Assembly (NCBI RefSeq): GCF_004193775.1
Contig: NC_041019.1
Coordinates: 52,179,928 to 52,243,927 of the forward strand
DNA from: Glycine soja
Lineage: Eukaryota > Streptophyta > Magnoliopsida > Fabales > Fabaceae
Direction of reading: 5' to 3'
DNA length: 64,000 nucleotides
Shown here one piece after another: positions 13,187 to 25,500 of the stretch. Position 1 is the stretch's first letter. The number at the start of each line of letters is the position of its first letter. Both the position numbers and the translations under genes were made by a program. The notes under the pieces were generated by a model. It was not told the origin of the DNA, did not search any database, and saw only the letters and a program-made list of their open reading frames with translations.

Positions 13187-15295
13187 TTCTTTATTATAGC
13201 ATCTATAATGCAAAAAAATTAAATTGGGTCTTTAACTTTGTTTTAATGGGGTCATTTGTTGCCATATAAGATTTAGAAACACTTTATTAATATTTACTCC
13301 AGCAATTGAATTTAATTTGAGTTCTTAATTTACTTTTAGTAGATCTTAGTTTATCTCTTAATTCAGACTAGAACCTTCCTTTTAATTTGATTATTTTTAA
13401 TTATTAGGCAAAATTTGACTGACATTGACTGTAGTTACTTGTATATACAACTTTAAAAATTATATAAAACTCATTTACTCCATTATTTTTTCAAGTCAGT
13501 TAACTTCAAGAACTAAAGTAAGCAAGTGCAATTGCTCTTAGTGATGAACAACTGTGATTTTGTGAATGTATCTTTTGAAAATATTTTTCTCCATTCTATA
13601 ACTGTTTGTGTTATTACCTACAATTAATTTTGAACATTATATTATTAAACATTTTACTTCAAACCAGATGTTTCTGAAACACCTTAATTATAGGTTTTGG
13701 GACTTCACGAATTTTTTTCATTCATCTTTTAAAGTTCTAAAGTTGATAATATGAGTATTTAAAAATTAAATTAATTATCAATACCGTCAACCGTTTTGGA
13801 GAGAATATGTCCTCAAGAGACTCATTCATACCAAAGTTGACTAATTACATAGTACAATAGTACATATTAATTAATCTTTCTGAAAAAGATTGTATTGTTT
13901 TTTAAAAAAAGAAAAAGGACAGCGCAATTTCGGTGCCTTTATTACTCAAAGATAATGTCATTTAACTTCATAGTTTATATCATTCTATATTTAATTATTT
14001 TTATTGTTTAGTTATATAGGATTTTTTTAGCACCAACAATCTAATTTTATCATTATTTTCTACAAATGTGAAATGATAGGCTTTTAGGTTACTGATTTTT
14101 TTTAGATATCACATGTATTATCTATCCGATACCGTAAGACTAATATGAATGATACAATTGCCATTTTAAATACTTGATATAATGACGTATTCAAAGTTAA
14201 AATCATTAATTAAGTTAACTTAAGATATAACAACCCCAGAATATGTGTGAATCCGAGTTGACATAAAAGGAGATCACTCTTATTTATAAAATACAACCAA
14301 ATCAAAGGTTTGAGTATAATATTATAGGATCAATTGTTCTATTATAATTGGTCTATTATTCTCGATTGATTTACATGAAGGTCCATAATCCCTTAAACAT
14401 TAAACCTGAAATATACAAACATTTATTATACTACCCATGAACACCTATATTAGGTTTTTATAATATGTATTTTTTGGTTACGTACTAAGGTATAATATGT
14501 AATTTTAACTGCTTTAAATTATTTGTATATTATCGCAGACAAGATTTATCATAAAGTGGAGTCTGTAATAGAACAATTGGTTCCCTCCTCGAGTGTTGAA
14601 CGTCATCATTGTTGTACCCATTGTCTCTTGTTCTTCTCCCTTTCTTTTTCTTCTTCTCTCGATTCAACTAGTTTTCAGTGATGTTACTGAATTCCTATCC
14701 ATAACACAAAAATATAAAATAGATTTTTAGCATAGTTGGTATAATTCAAACTAGAAATCGAGCAGATTAGCTGTCAAATTCATCCAAGTCAATTCATCAC
14801 TATAAAATAGATTCGAACAAATCAGTTGAGAAGATATTTTTATTTTAATCATTAAGTTATGAGATAAATAATGAAAGCTCGTATTTTCTATTTTCATTAT
14901 TCATTTTCTTACCTCATCTTTTATGTTTTATTTTCTGTGATAATAAGAGACCACACAACAATAATTTATTTATTTAAAGTTTAATTTTAATATAGTTTTT
15001 TCAGAGATTTTTTTTATAAATATAGTTATCAGACAGAACAAAAAAAAAAACATGTTTTCTTAGCAAATTATACGGACATTAAAGATAACTTTTTATTCTG
15101 TGCAAAATAAAATTCAAAATTCAAAATTTTTCTTCTTATACTCTACCTTCCTTTCGAGAAATTATTTCTCTTTAACATGTATATCACCCTCTTCATTTGG
15201 TTAACTTGCTTCTGCAGGTTTACTTTCAACCACGTCTTCCTTTCTTACATGGAATTCATTTTGAACGATTTGGCAGTATATGACATTTTCAAGTT

Positions 15296-15298
<3 letters not shown>

Positions 15299-15363
<65 letters not shown>

Positions 15364-15364
15364 A
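15299..15364. repeat. Compound microsatellite (CT)n-(AT)n-(GTAT)n
   Basis: About 30 bases of CT dinucleotides run directly into about 20 bases of AT dinucleotides, followed by GTATGTATGTAT. It lies in gene-free DNA. Likely polymorphic in length. Confidence 0.9.
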
Positions 15365-15999
15365 TATCAGATTAAAATATTTTAACACAAACGTTTAATA
15401 AAAATTTACTTTGTTATCATATTAATAAATTGGATTACATGACAAAATAATTTTTTTATTGAATATATGTGTTACTAACATTAAAATAAAACATTCCCTC
15501 TGCATAAATATGAATTAATAAAGTATTGATACATATTTAACATATAAATGTGTATGATATTTGTTTGATGATATTTATCGATGCGAAGTTTATAAAAGCA
15601 ATTTTCATTTCTTTATGCTAAGTTGCAGACTTTTAGGGATATTCTATGTTTGACTATTCTTTGTGATTGTATTAGAATGTTTAGGATCCAACGAAAAATA
15701 TAATGAACGCATTAATATATTATTATTTTTTTCAAAAGAAGATTCAATCAATCAAATAGTTTAATCTCCCACTAACAATATTAATATATATTGAAAAAAC
15801 TATGGTGGTTGATATAACTACCATACCTTTATTCCATTTCTGATCCCAACGAACTAGTGGAACCATTAACTTATGTGTCAATTTATAAAGATATTTCCAA
15901 AGAGAAAATTATAGTCCCGTGGAATATAAAATTCACGCAAAATTAGTGACTTACATATCATGGAAACAATCAATAGTGAAAAGAAAAACAACGAAAATA

Positions 16000-16072
<73 letters not shown>
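16000..16072. repeat. Palindromic trinucleotide repeat (AAT)n-(ATT)n
   Basis: A run of AAT units is followed immediately by a run of ATT units of similar length (junction AATAATTATT near 16038). The block is therefore its own inverted repeat and could form a hairpin of about 35 base pairs. It is a simple repeat and not a gene; the apparent poly-Asn/poly-Tyr frame across it is an artefact. Confidence 0.9.
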
Positions 16073-16911
16073 TTTATTATAAGGATTGTGTGAGAATCTT
16101 TAATACGAAATCCATTAATACTACTTTATACAAGAAAGAAAATTTCACGTTATTAACAAATTTAAATCTCAAATGAGTAATGAGAATTAAGATATATGAG
16201 GTAATTTGATTCAAATTAAAGATAAGTATACTTTCATTCTATTACTTCAGTTTACACATATTCTACTTTTAAAGAAACTAGTATTTTAACTTGTGTAGTG
16301 ATAAGATACATATTTATGTTTTATATAATTAAAATTTATAATAAATAAATATTTTTGAATATATAAATTGTATTGTAATTAAATTTAAAAATAAAATTAA
16401 GTAGTTTATTAAAATAAATAAAAAAATTAAAAAGAATCAAATGTTTAATATATAATATCAGAATGAGATATGTGACTCAATAGGAGTAATAATAATTCGT
16501 AAAAATACTTTCGTTCAATATGAATATAGAAATAGATTATTTTGATAAGTATAGTAGGTAAGAGTTAGGATATGCTGTCTGAGGTTTTGTAAGGCAGAAG
16601 TTTAATCTAATTCCAAAATTCAAGGCTTGGGTTGACCATTCAAAAGTTGGACTTTTAGATAGACATTTTAAATGAGTTGAAAAAACTTACATATAAGTTA
16701 ACTAATAGATTTAAATTTAAATGTAGGTTAATATCTATAATATAGTCTCAATATATTATACTAAAATAATAAACTTTTAAAGAATTTGTGTAATATTCTT
16801 AAAAATGAATAATTAATTATAAATTCAATTTGTGTTAATTTATCATTTTTTCTCGTTCAGTTTAAAAAATGATCAAAGTAGAGAATATTTAATAGAAATG
16901 AAAAAATCATC

Positions 16912-16945
16912 CCCCCCCCCCCCCCCCCAAAAAAAAAAAAAAAAA
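16912..16945. repeat. Poly-C tract abutting poly-A tract
   Basis: About 17 C followed directly by about 17 A. A similar C-then-A junction occurs at 55989-56028. The exact lengths of such tracts are often sequencing or assembly dependent. Confidence 0.85.
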
Positions 16946-18030
16946 GATTCAACTCTTAAATATACCCTTAGATGCTCACTTTCTTTCTTCATGTTCATGA
17001 TTTTTTAGAATTATTGTTTCTTCTTTTTACTAAAGTCATAAACTTCAACAACGATAGTGCGAATCAAATTGAATTTATCCATGGATATCCTTTAGTATTT
17101 GTCTTTAATTTATTCATAACTATCTGCTGGATCATGTACCCTTTTCTAGTTACAATGAATGAGAAAGAAAATGAAAAGTGCAATTGGTTGAACCCAACGT
17201 TTTCTTAAAATAACGACTTGCACGTAGTCCCTTTCGGTATATATTAAAAAAGGACAGAAAGCATTACTAGTCAATGCATCAATCTGTTATTGTGATTCAA
17301 TCCTAGATGCTTGACAACTGAAGCCACACCTACATATATTTTTCATGCCAAGGATATAATAATATTCTTTTAATGGTTCATAAAATTTTAAAAATAAAAT
17401 TCCTTAACTGCGCGTCTCTGGAAAAAAATTTAATTTTTTTAATTTTTTAAAGAAATTAAAACTCACTGTTTTAATTAATCAAAATGATTCATAAAAATAC
17501 TACAATTTCAATTCCTTTTCAAATATTCTATCTAAACTAATTATTTTATCATGAATCATTTTAATTTTTTTAAAAAATGAATTTCCCCGCTTAATTACTC
17601 CATCTAAACACACTATAAACTAAACAACTAAGCATATGCTTCATATATTAATGATAAAGACTCGATATATATAAACAAATGCATTAAAAAAACGTTTTGT
17701 TCAACAATCTATATTGAAATTATTTACAAATATATCCAAAGCATTGAATAGAAGTTTCTAATAAGTGATCGAAGCCGTGTAATAGGTTGGCCCATGGCCC
17801 ATCTCATCAAATTCACTTCAGCCCGCTTTGACCCAAATCTGCATAAATTTACAAGCTTGTGCACACAAACCCAAAACCATTTTTGATTTCAAGTGGAATC
17901 AAGTATAATAAATTGCATTTTTAGACCTTCAAAAATTAGTTTCAGTGTGTAAATTGTGTAGAAAAAACAGATATTTGAAATGGTTGGCAGTGTAGTTAAT
18001 CAACTATAGAACTTGTCAGGTAACCATGCT

Positions 18031-18601
18031 TAGACATAGCAAGAAAATCCGTACCTGTGAATACCTGTTCGAATCCATCCCGCCCGACTTTGACGATAAT
18101 ACCCGAGTTGACCGAATATGGATTTGGGTTCGAGTTTTTCCCAATAACGAAAAGTCGGGTACAGGTATGAGTATGAGGTTACTACATCCGCCTGACCCCG
18201 AACCCAGACCTGTCCCGCCACTTAAAATTCTAGAATTTGTACATAATTTAATCAAAAGGACTAGAATTTTTATCACTAGTTAATTTTATTTTAGAATTTT
18301 TACATAATTTAATATTCTTTTCTTAACGATTTTTGTAGACACAGGCGCTATAATAAATTTATTGATATATAAGTAGTTAAAAATAAATGTTTAACAATCA
18401 ATTTATTTTTTCTAAAATCAAATTTTTAATATTTTCTTTACAAAAAATATTATTTTTCTAATTTGAATCGAATACGGGGATGGGATAATAAATTTTAACC
18501 CGTCGGGTATCGGGTACGGATATGGGGATATGTTGGGGAGTCGGAATCAAGGATTGGGGAGACAATACCCATCCCCTTCTCGCCTCATTGCCATGTCTAA
18601 G
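18031..18601. mobile_element. hAT-like MITE with short TIRs and probable target duplication
   Basis: The left end reads (CT)TAGACATAGCAA and the right end TTGCCATGTCTAAG: inverted repeats of about 14 bases with one mismatch. CCATGCT occurs immediately outside the left end (18024-18030) and just outside the right end (18603-18609), consistent with the 7-8 bp target duplication expected of hAT transposons. The ends are unusually GC-rich, with repeated CCCG/CGGG phrases resembling CGGGTACGG and CCCGCC, around an AT-rich centre. No transposase fits in 570 bp. Open frames at 18016-18283 and 18458-18679 fall in the GC-rich arms and are not genes. Confidence 0.65.
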
Positions 18602-18609
18602 TCCATGCT

Positions 18610-19545
18610 CCTTAATCAAGGGTTTGATCTCCAAGTTCATGTGTATAGAAGAATATTTACTTAAAGAAATTAATTTCATAAATAAATCTTAATATACCAA
18701 GAAATTAGTCTCTCGCTCTCAGCTAAAAGATATCCTGAGTTCTAAAAAGAAAAGATATTTGAAATTGGTTCAATACATGCTAAATGTACGTTGAAAAATT
18801 TCAACAAAATTTGTGAGAGAATTTTCCATTTTTTATAATTTTCTCATTTCTTTTGTTTCGTCTGCAAGAAACGGCTGATGTTCAAAAGGATTTAGTATCG
18901 AATTCAATTCTTATGGATTAAAAAAAAATTGTTGGTGTTCGAAAGGATTTAGGGTGCCTTTCAATCAACAGTTTAATTAAACACATTCAATAGGAAAGTT
19001 CACTGTGAAACTGAAGTTAAAACAAACTTATGGTAAGCTTATAAGCCACTATAATAAACATAAATCAGATCCATTTAAGCTCTTTCAAATATTCCCTTTT
19101 AGAATTTTTAATCTCTTTTCACTACGTCTAGCTATTTGCTTCAGATAAGTCCACACAGAAAAGGAGAACCACGTCATTTCCTTATGAGATTCTAAGTTAA
19201 GTTATACATTGTTGGTGCTATCAAATTTGTATAAATCTTCTCAAGACTCGAACAATGCCTAATGCTAAAGATAATCACATAAAAATCACCAAAAAGGAAA
19301 GATAATCACACAAAGAACTGTTCTGACATACATGCTATAATATATATGTACTTTACAACTATTGTAAGATAAACCCGTGGTTATCTAATCTATACAAGAG
19401 GATAGGTATAAAATGTGAATGAAGAACCACAAGAAACAAAACTGATACAAGGTGACAATGAAATGACAACTTTCTTTCCTAGACATGGTATAAACAGCAG
19501 ATATACAGTTCAATCAAAATGGGCAGAGAAAAATAATGAGCTTGA
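18610..19545 (-). other. 3' flank and probable 3' UTR of the PUB kinase gene
   Basis: There is no coding region. The first few hundred bases downstream of the stop at 19546-19548, read leftward on the minus strand, should be 3' UTR. I could not place the poly(A) site. The remaining DNA is unremarkable. Confidence 0.4.
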
Positions 19546-22500
19546 TCAGTGGTTTTGAAGCCAGTCCTGGATTGCAGAGCGAAGAGCGCGGTTGGGAACA
19601 AGATTGTGATGTGCAAGCTTACTGTTAGTCATTGGTGAATTGTCATGACCACCATCAAGCCATCCTCGTATAGCCTCAGCTTCATATGTAAAACCATCTG
19701 CAGCTACATGTGGATCTCTCATAACTTCCTGCAAAGTAGGAACATAACCAGGGAGAATTTTCTTAGATAGCAGCTTTATATTCAAAGCATTCCACTGATT
19801 GGAAAATATTTTGCAAGTGAAGAAAATAAAGATATAAAAAAGGGGATTTGGCTACTCGAAAGTAAGCAACTTGCTTTAGAAGAGCCAAATCCTAAAAAAG
19901 GGCAACTCTGTGCACCAAGATTTAGAGAAGCCGTTTCCCGCATTTGAACCCATGACATCCAGGTCGAAAGGCAAGTATAAAAATAAAGATATAGAATAAA
20001 ATAAAATTAAAAAAAAAAAAACACTAGGAACATGCAAGTATGAAATTTTGATCAACTTCAAAATGAAATAGATGAGAATTAGGATAGGTTTCATTTGCTT
20101 GTACAAGTGTTCATTGGAGTGGATATTCTAGAACAGCATGAGGACATAACTTTTTAGAAGTGCTGACTGCTGAAAAAACAGAGGTTGACAAAGCTATTTA
20201 CCTGGAAGATTGGACAAATAAAATATGAAGGAGGTTGTAAAAGCCCTTCAGAACTTAATCCAAAGGAGTTTGCACCTCCAGAAGAAACCCTCATTGCATC
20301 AAGTACCCTCCAGACATCTGAATAAAGATCCGGTCGGCTCTTTCTATTCATATCACAACACCTCAAAGCCAAGCGAGCCAACTGTTCAGCCTGCACAAAT
20401 GGCCAGTCTCCAGCCAAAGGATCCAATAGGGATTTCAACTTTCCAGTGTCTAATGCATATTTCACTTCCTTTGTTATTCCCAATGCTGGTCTCCCAGTCA
20501 ACAATCTCAACAATATGATTCCAAATGAATAAACATCTGACTTTGGAGTAAGTTCCCCTGAGGCAAGGAATTCAGGATCCATGTAGACAAAAGTTCCCTT
20601 TGGGTCAGTTCTCCAAAACTCTGTAGTATTGCTACTGGAACTCTCGCAGTTTGATAATATTCGACAGATTCCAAAGTCACTAAGCTTGCTAATAAGGTTT
20701 GCATCAAGGAGAATGTTGGAGGGTTTTAAGTCACCATGCACTACGCTGTGAGGTTTACTGGAATGAAGAAAGATGAGAGCGGAGCATAGTTCAGCAGCAA
20801 TGCGAATTCGAGCTTGCCATGACAACGGAGGGGTGTTATTCTTGCAGGCAAGACGATCTTCAAGGCTTCCATTGGGTAAATACTCATAGACAAGAGCCCA
20901 TGAATCTGGACAGGCCCCTATGAGTGTGATAAGATTAGGATGCCTAAGCTTGCTCAACACATCAACCTGGTACAAAACCAAAAGTGGGGTCAAAATAAAT
21001 ATCCTTTTTACAACAATTCTGGATGGATCCTCTTCCCCTTCATTCACACCTTTAGAGACAAGGTTGATAATATATTATACCAAGGACCAACAAACACAAG
21101 TTTTTTTAAAAAAATATTCAAAACATGGGAGTTTGGATTTTAGGAGAAATTAAAGACACTTTTTAAAATTGTTGCTGCTAAGTGCTAACTCTTGTCACAG
21201 TTTTCTTTTCTTTTTTTTTTCTCATATTGATTATTTATAACACAATCTGCAAGTTACAAGAAAGATCAGTTAAGGCCAAATTTATTTTATTCTTGGACAT
21301 CTAACAACTTTCACATAAGATTTATCAAATGATAAGTGCTACATCCTACATGCCCAAAAATTATTTTTGATCAAAATAAGATGATGCTTAAACTATCACA
21401 TAAAAGTCAAACCATCTCACCTCCTGTTGAAACTCCAAGGGTCCTTGCATGCTGTCAGAGTTCAACATTTTTATAGCCACCTCAGTGTGTCGCAAGACAC
21501 CTTTAAATATACTTCCATATCCACCTTCTCCAATCTTTGAGGATGGATTGAAGTTACTAGTTGCTTCTTTAATCTCTGAAAAAGAGAATTCTGAGAACAA
21601 TTGAGGCACATTGGTGCCTGAGGCCTCTCCTTGTTTTTTCCTCAACTCTTCAGCCTCTCTCAATGCATTATCGCGCTGCATCTGCAATTCATCTCGTTCA
21701 TTCTTGTAGCTTTGTAACAGATCCACAGCAGATAAAATCTTCTGCTCCAACTCCTTTACCATAAGTTCAGATGATGCAATTTGACTCTCTAGTGATTCCT
21801 TCTGATCAAGAGCAAGGCAGAGTTCTTCCTTAACTTTGTCTCTCAAGCTCTTCATACTCTCAAGTTCTTCCTTTTCTTTCCTAAGTTTTTCCTCTGTCAT
21901 TTTTCTCAGGTTCAACTCCTCTGTATATAAACTTTCAGAAGCTTTAACCTGTAAATTGGGCAGTTCAAACATTGAAAAGGATTAGAAGTGGTATCAAGCT
22001 GCAATATCAGCCTATTACTAGATAATACAACTTAAAATGATTCCTATTGTTATTTGTTAGAACCCAGATTAGAAAATAGAAGACAGAAAAGAAAGATCGT
22101 ATTTCTTGATTGCAAAATAACAGGGATGTTAGGAACCTAGATTAGAAAATAGAAGAAAAAGAAAGATTGTATTTCTTGATTGCAAAGTATCAGGGGATAG
22201 GAGGGATAACTCTCCTCCAAGGGTTTTCCCTTCACCAAGGATATATCTCCTTTCACAAGGAGCTAATGCTCATATTACAAATGATACAAATCTGAATGAA
22301 TTCCCTACCCTTCGGTCCTAATTATTTATGTCATTATTCACTGTAACTAACTAATATTCTAACTATCCTAACTAACTCTTCCTTCCCCAATGTCCCAACA
22401 CCTTTAGCGTTGGTTAAGGTTGATTCATACATTCAAAAATACTTTCCCACTCAGTAGGAATTTAAACTAGAAAACTGGATACAAACAATGAACTATTGAC

Positions 22501-25500
22501 AATTCACATCATAAACATGATCATCTACATATTGAAGAAGTAATATAATCAGTCAACAACCAAACAGTTACCTTGCGTATAGCTTCAAAGGCATCTTTTT
22601 CAGCTTTCCTACGCCTTACAGTTTCTTGGTATGCATTTAGCGTAGCATTCTCAGCCTCAGCTCTAGCCTGCTCAAGTTGTTCGTAGATAGTATCATCCAT
22701 TCCACCATCCTGCAAGTGTTCAATCAAATTATTTTAAAACATCTACATAAAGCTTGGGAATTAAATTCTATTCATCATTGCAAATTTAGAAAGTCAAAAT
22801 GTCTCTCATCAATTGCAAACTTCACCACACAAAAATATGCACACACTCCATAACAAACACAAATATTACTGAAGAGAAAAGAATATTTATGTGTACCAGT
22901 GTACTAGGAGGAGATGAATAATGAAGATCCTCTATAATCCGGCGACTCAAAGTCAACTCCAATGCATTCTCACTGCTTTCATTAATCAAACTTGGGGTGA
23001 ATGCTAGTTCAACTGCACTGTCAGAGCATGTTGACAATCCCGAAGGACTCATCCTTGACAGCCTATCTGATTCATCAGAACTTACTTCGGTACCCATCCT
23101 GTCATGTGGAGTTGAAAACCCTTCAGTGTCTTCTGGAGAAGAAACAGTCATAAAGCTTGCTCCATGCCCATCATTGGCAGACCTTACTCTGCGAAATAAC
23201 TCTAGAGCAGGATTGGTCAGATTTGCTCGGCGATCTTGACCAAGTGTTACAGACTGAGATCTCAAAGATCTCACAGAGTTTGGCACTTGCTGCACCAAAG
23301 GAGATGTGACATCTGCATTACCTTCATTGGAACTGCGATCCCTGTGTAAATATTGCACTTACATCAGTAATTCAATACCCAAAATCCAAGCGCAAAGACA
23401 CTCTGGCAGAGATAACTTCAACAGAATAATATCATATATGTTGTTAGTTAAATCAAGAGACAAGCTATTTGGAATTATGAATTAGAGCTAAGTAACTTGA
23501 AAAAGGTCATTAAGAATTGAATATTATTTTCTGATAATGAGTACAAGGTGACTACACATACACATATCTAGGGAGACTAATCCTGATATTTACAGGCTAT
23601 AATCTTGTTGTCCTTAATTACAATTAAAAAAGGAAGGTAAATTACAGGGTAAGCAAATTTATGACAGCTCCAAAGGTTGTGGCCTTGTGGGTGGACTAGA
23701 TGGTCACAACAGAGAGAGGGGAACCAAACAAACAAAATGAGAATGGTTCAATGTGGAATGGCGGCCAAGGTGGTAATCTGTGGTGGTGGGGAACTTTGGA
23801 GATCTGGTTGAGCTGGGCCAGATGAACCTCCTGGTAGGCCTTTCTGGTTGAAAAGAAGCTGGCAGCAGCAGCAAACAGTGGGGCAATGAGGTTCTGATGT
23901 GCAATGAAAGCATTGGAACTAAGTCTTGAGTGCAATGAAGGCACTATATACTGAATAGAAGAGATAAAGTCAGCCACAATGAAGACAGCTAGGGTTTGAA
24001 TATGGACGCAGGGCTCCCAAGAATGGAAGCTCTAATACTAATACCATTGAAAAAGGAGATTTGAGACGGGATATTATTTTCTGATGATGAGTACAAGGTG
24101 TCTGCATGTATGTATAGGGAGACTCATCCAAATATTTACAGGCTATAGTCTTGCTGTCATAATTAGAGTTAAAAAAAAGAAACTAAATTACGGGGAAATA
24201 AATCTGCACAAATAAAAACTGAAATAATGAAATAAGAAAAAAAATTATGTGCTTCAACATAGTATTCCTAGGCAACTATAAACATTCCTTCTTAATTACA
24301 TTTATCTTCCACAAGACACTGCATCCCTGGATATCAAAAGCATCTTTTAGGAGGCCTAGTACCTTGTGTGTATTAGGCGCCCTTTGCAGACAAACTGTAT
24401 ATGACAAGAAGCTGGAGCTTGTTTACACACAGAGATGGCTTTCTTGGATTTGAGGTCCATCATTCTTCTGCAATATCATGCAAGTGAGCTCATTGAAAAC
24501 ACATTATTGATTTCACCATAATGGATATAAAAATTGGGAATTTATCGAACTATAATTAGTTGACCATTAGAACATGTGAAAGAAAGCATAGTTTCTGCTA
24601 AAGTACAAGTGGATATGGATTAGGATTAGGATTGGGAGTGGAACATGATTGCTCCATACATCCATAACACCCTTATGGGCAAATAGAATCAAAGTGGAGA
24701 GATATAGATCCAGCTAGATGGCTAAGAAAGTCACTGAACTCATTATTGAAAACAGAAAAACTATATCATGCTTTACTGAGAAGTTTCAAGCCTAGAAACT
24801 AGAAAGTACAACTATTTGCATGGTGTGTCCACAGATACAGCAATTTATTTATCCTATTCCTCACAAAATACTAATACCATCTTTAGTACTTTTTACAATA
24901 TCATCATCAAATTTCCTGTAAAAGTGAACTGAACAATAATGTGGTTGGGGAGTTATTTGGCTTCTTACCTATTATAGTACTTATCAGATGCTGCTCCCAT
25001 AACAAGCTTTTGGATGCCATGCTGGGAGATGAGTTCTAAAATTCCTTTTTCAATGCTATCCATTTCAATATGCAGTTTCTCTGCTCTCACCTGTATCAGA
25101 AAGTAATTAGTGCAAAATTAAATATCTTTCTAAATGCATATACATATATTACAATAGTTACCCCCATCCGTTGACAAATACGAAGATAGTCATCCAGAAT
25201 CCTATGCATGCCTTGCCTTTCTTCTTCCCAGTATGCTTGAACCTGCTCCTCTTTTAGTGCACTTGCAGGGAATTTACCTCCCACTATAAACAAGAAAAAG
25301 GAAGTTTAGGATCATAATTAGATAATGAAAATTGCACAAATGACAAAGACAGCACACCAGAGAGAATTTCCAATAGTTACTAAACATTACAGTTAAATTT
25401 GTTCCCTAAAGTTAACTACTTTAGCAATAAATTTGTTTCCTAAAATTTGACAATTACCACCCAACAGCACCATAAAGTTTAAATATTGAAATTCAAAGGA

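Larger units (their letters stand above)
13190..18020. other. AT-rich intergenic DNA with microsatellites, no gene seen
   Basis: No supported coding region. The notable contents are microsatellites and homopolymer tracts listed separately (15299-15360, about 16000-16072, 16912-16945). Frames at 15177-15398, 15919-16176 and 16972-17208 are products of these repeats or of low-complexity DNA. Confidence 0.5.

Noticed and set aside
18016..18283. Opposed frames on both strands, 85-86 codons
   Set aside because: They fall in the GC-rich arm of the hAT-like MITE, where stops are rare. No protein family is evident.
19880..19985. A tRNA gene suggested by a GGTTCAAAT-type box B
   Set aside because: No cloverleaf can be formed around it. 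The flanking words match the SINE at 50.9 kb, so it is a SINE remnant.
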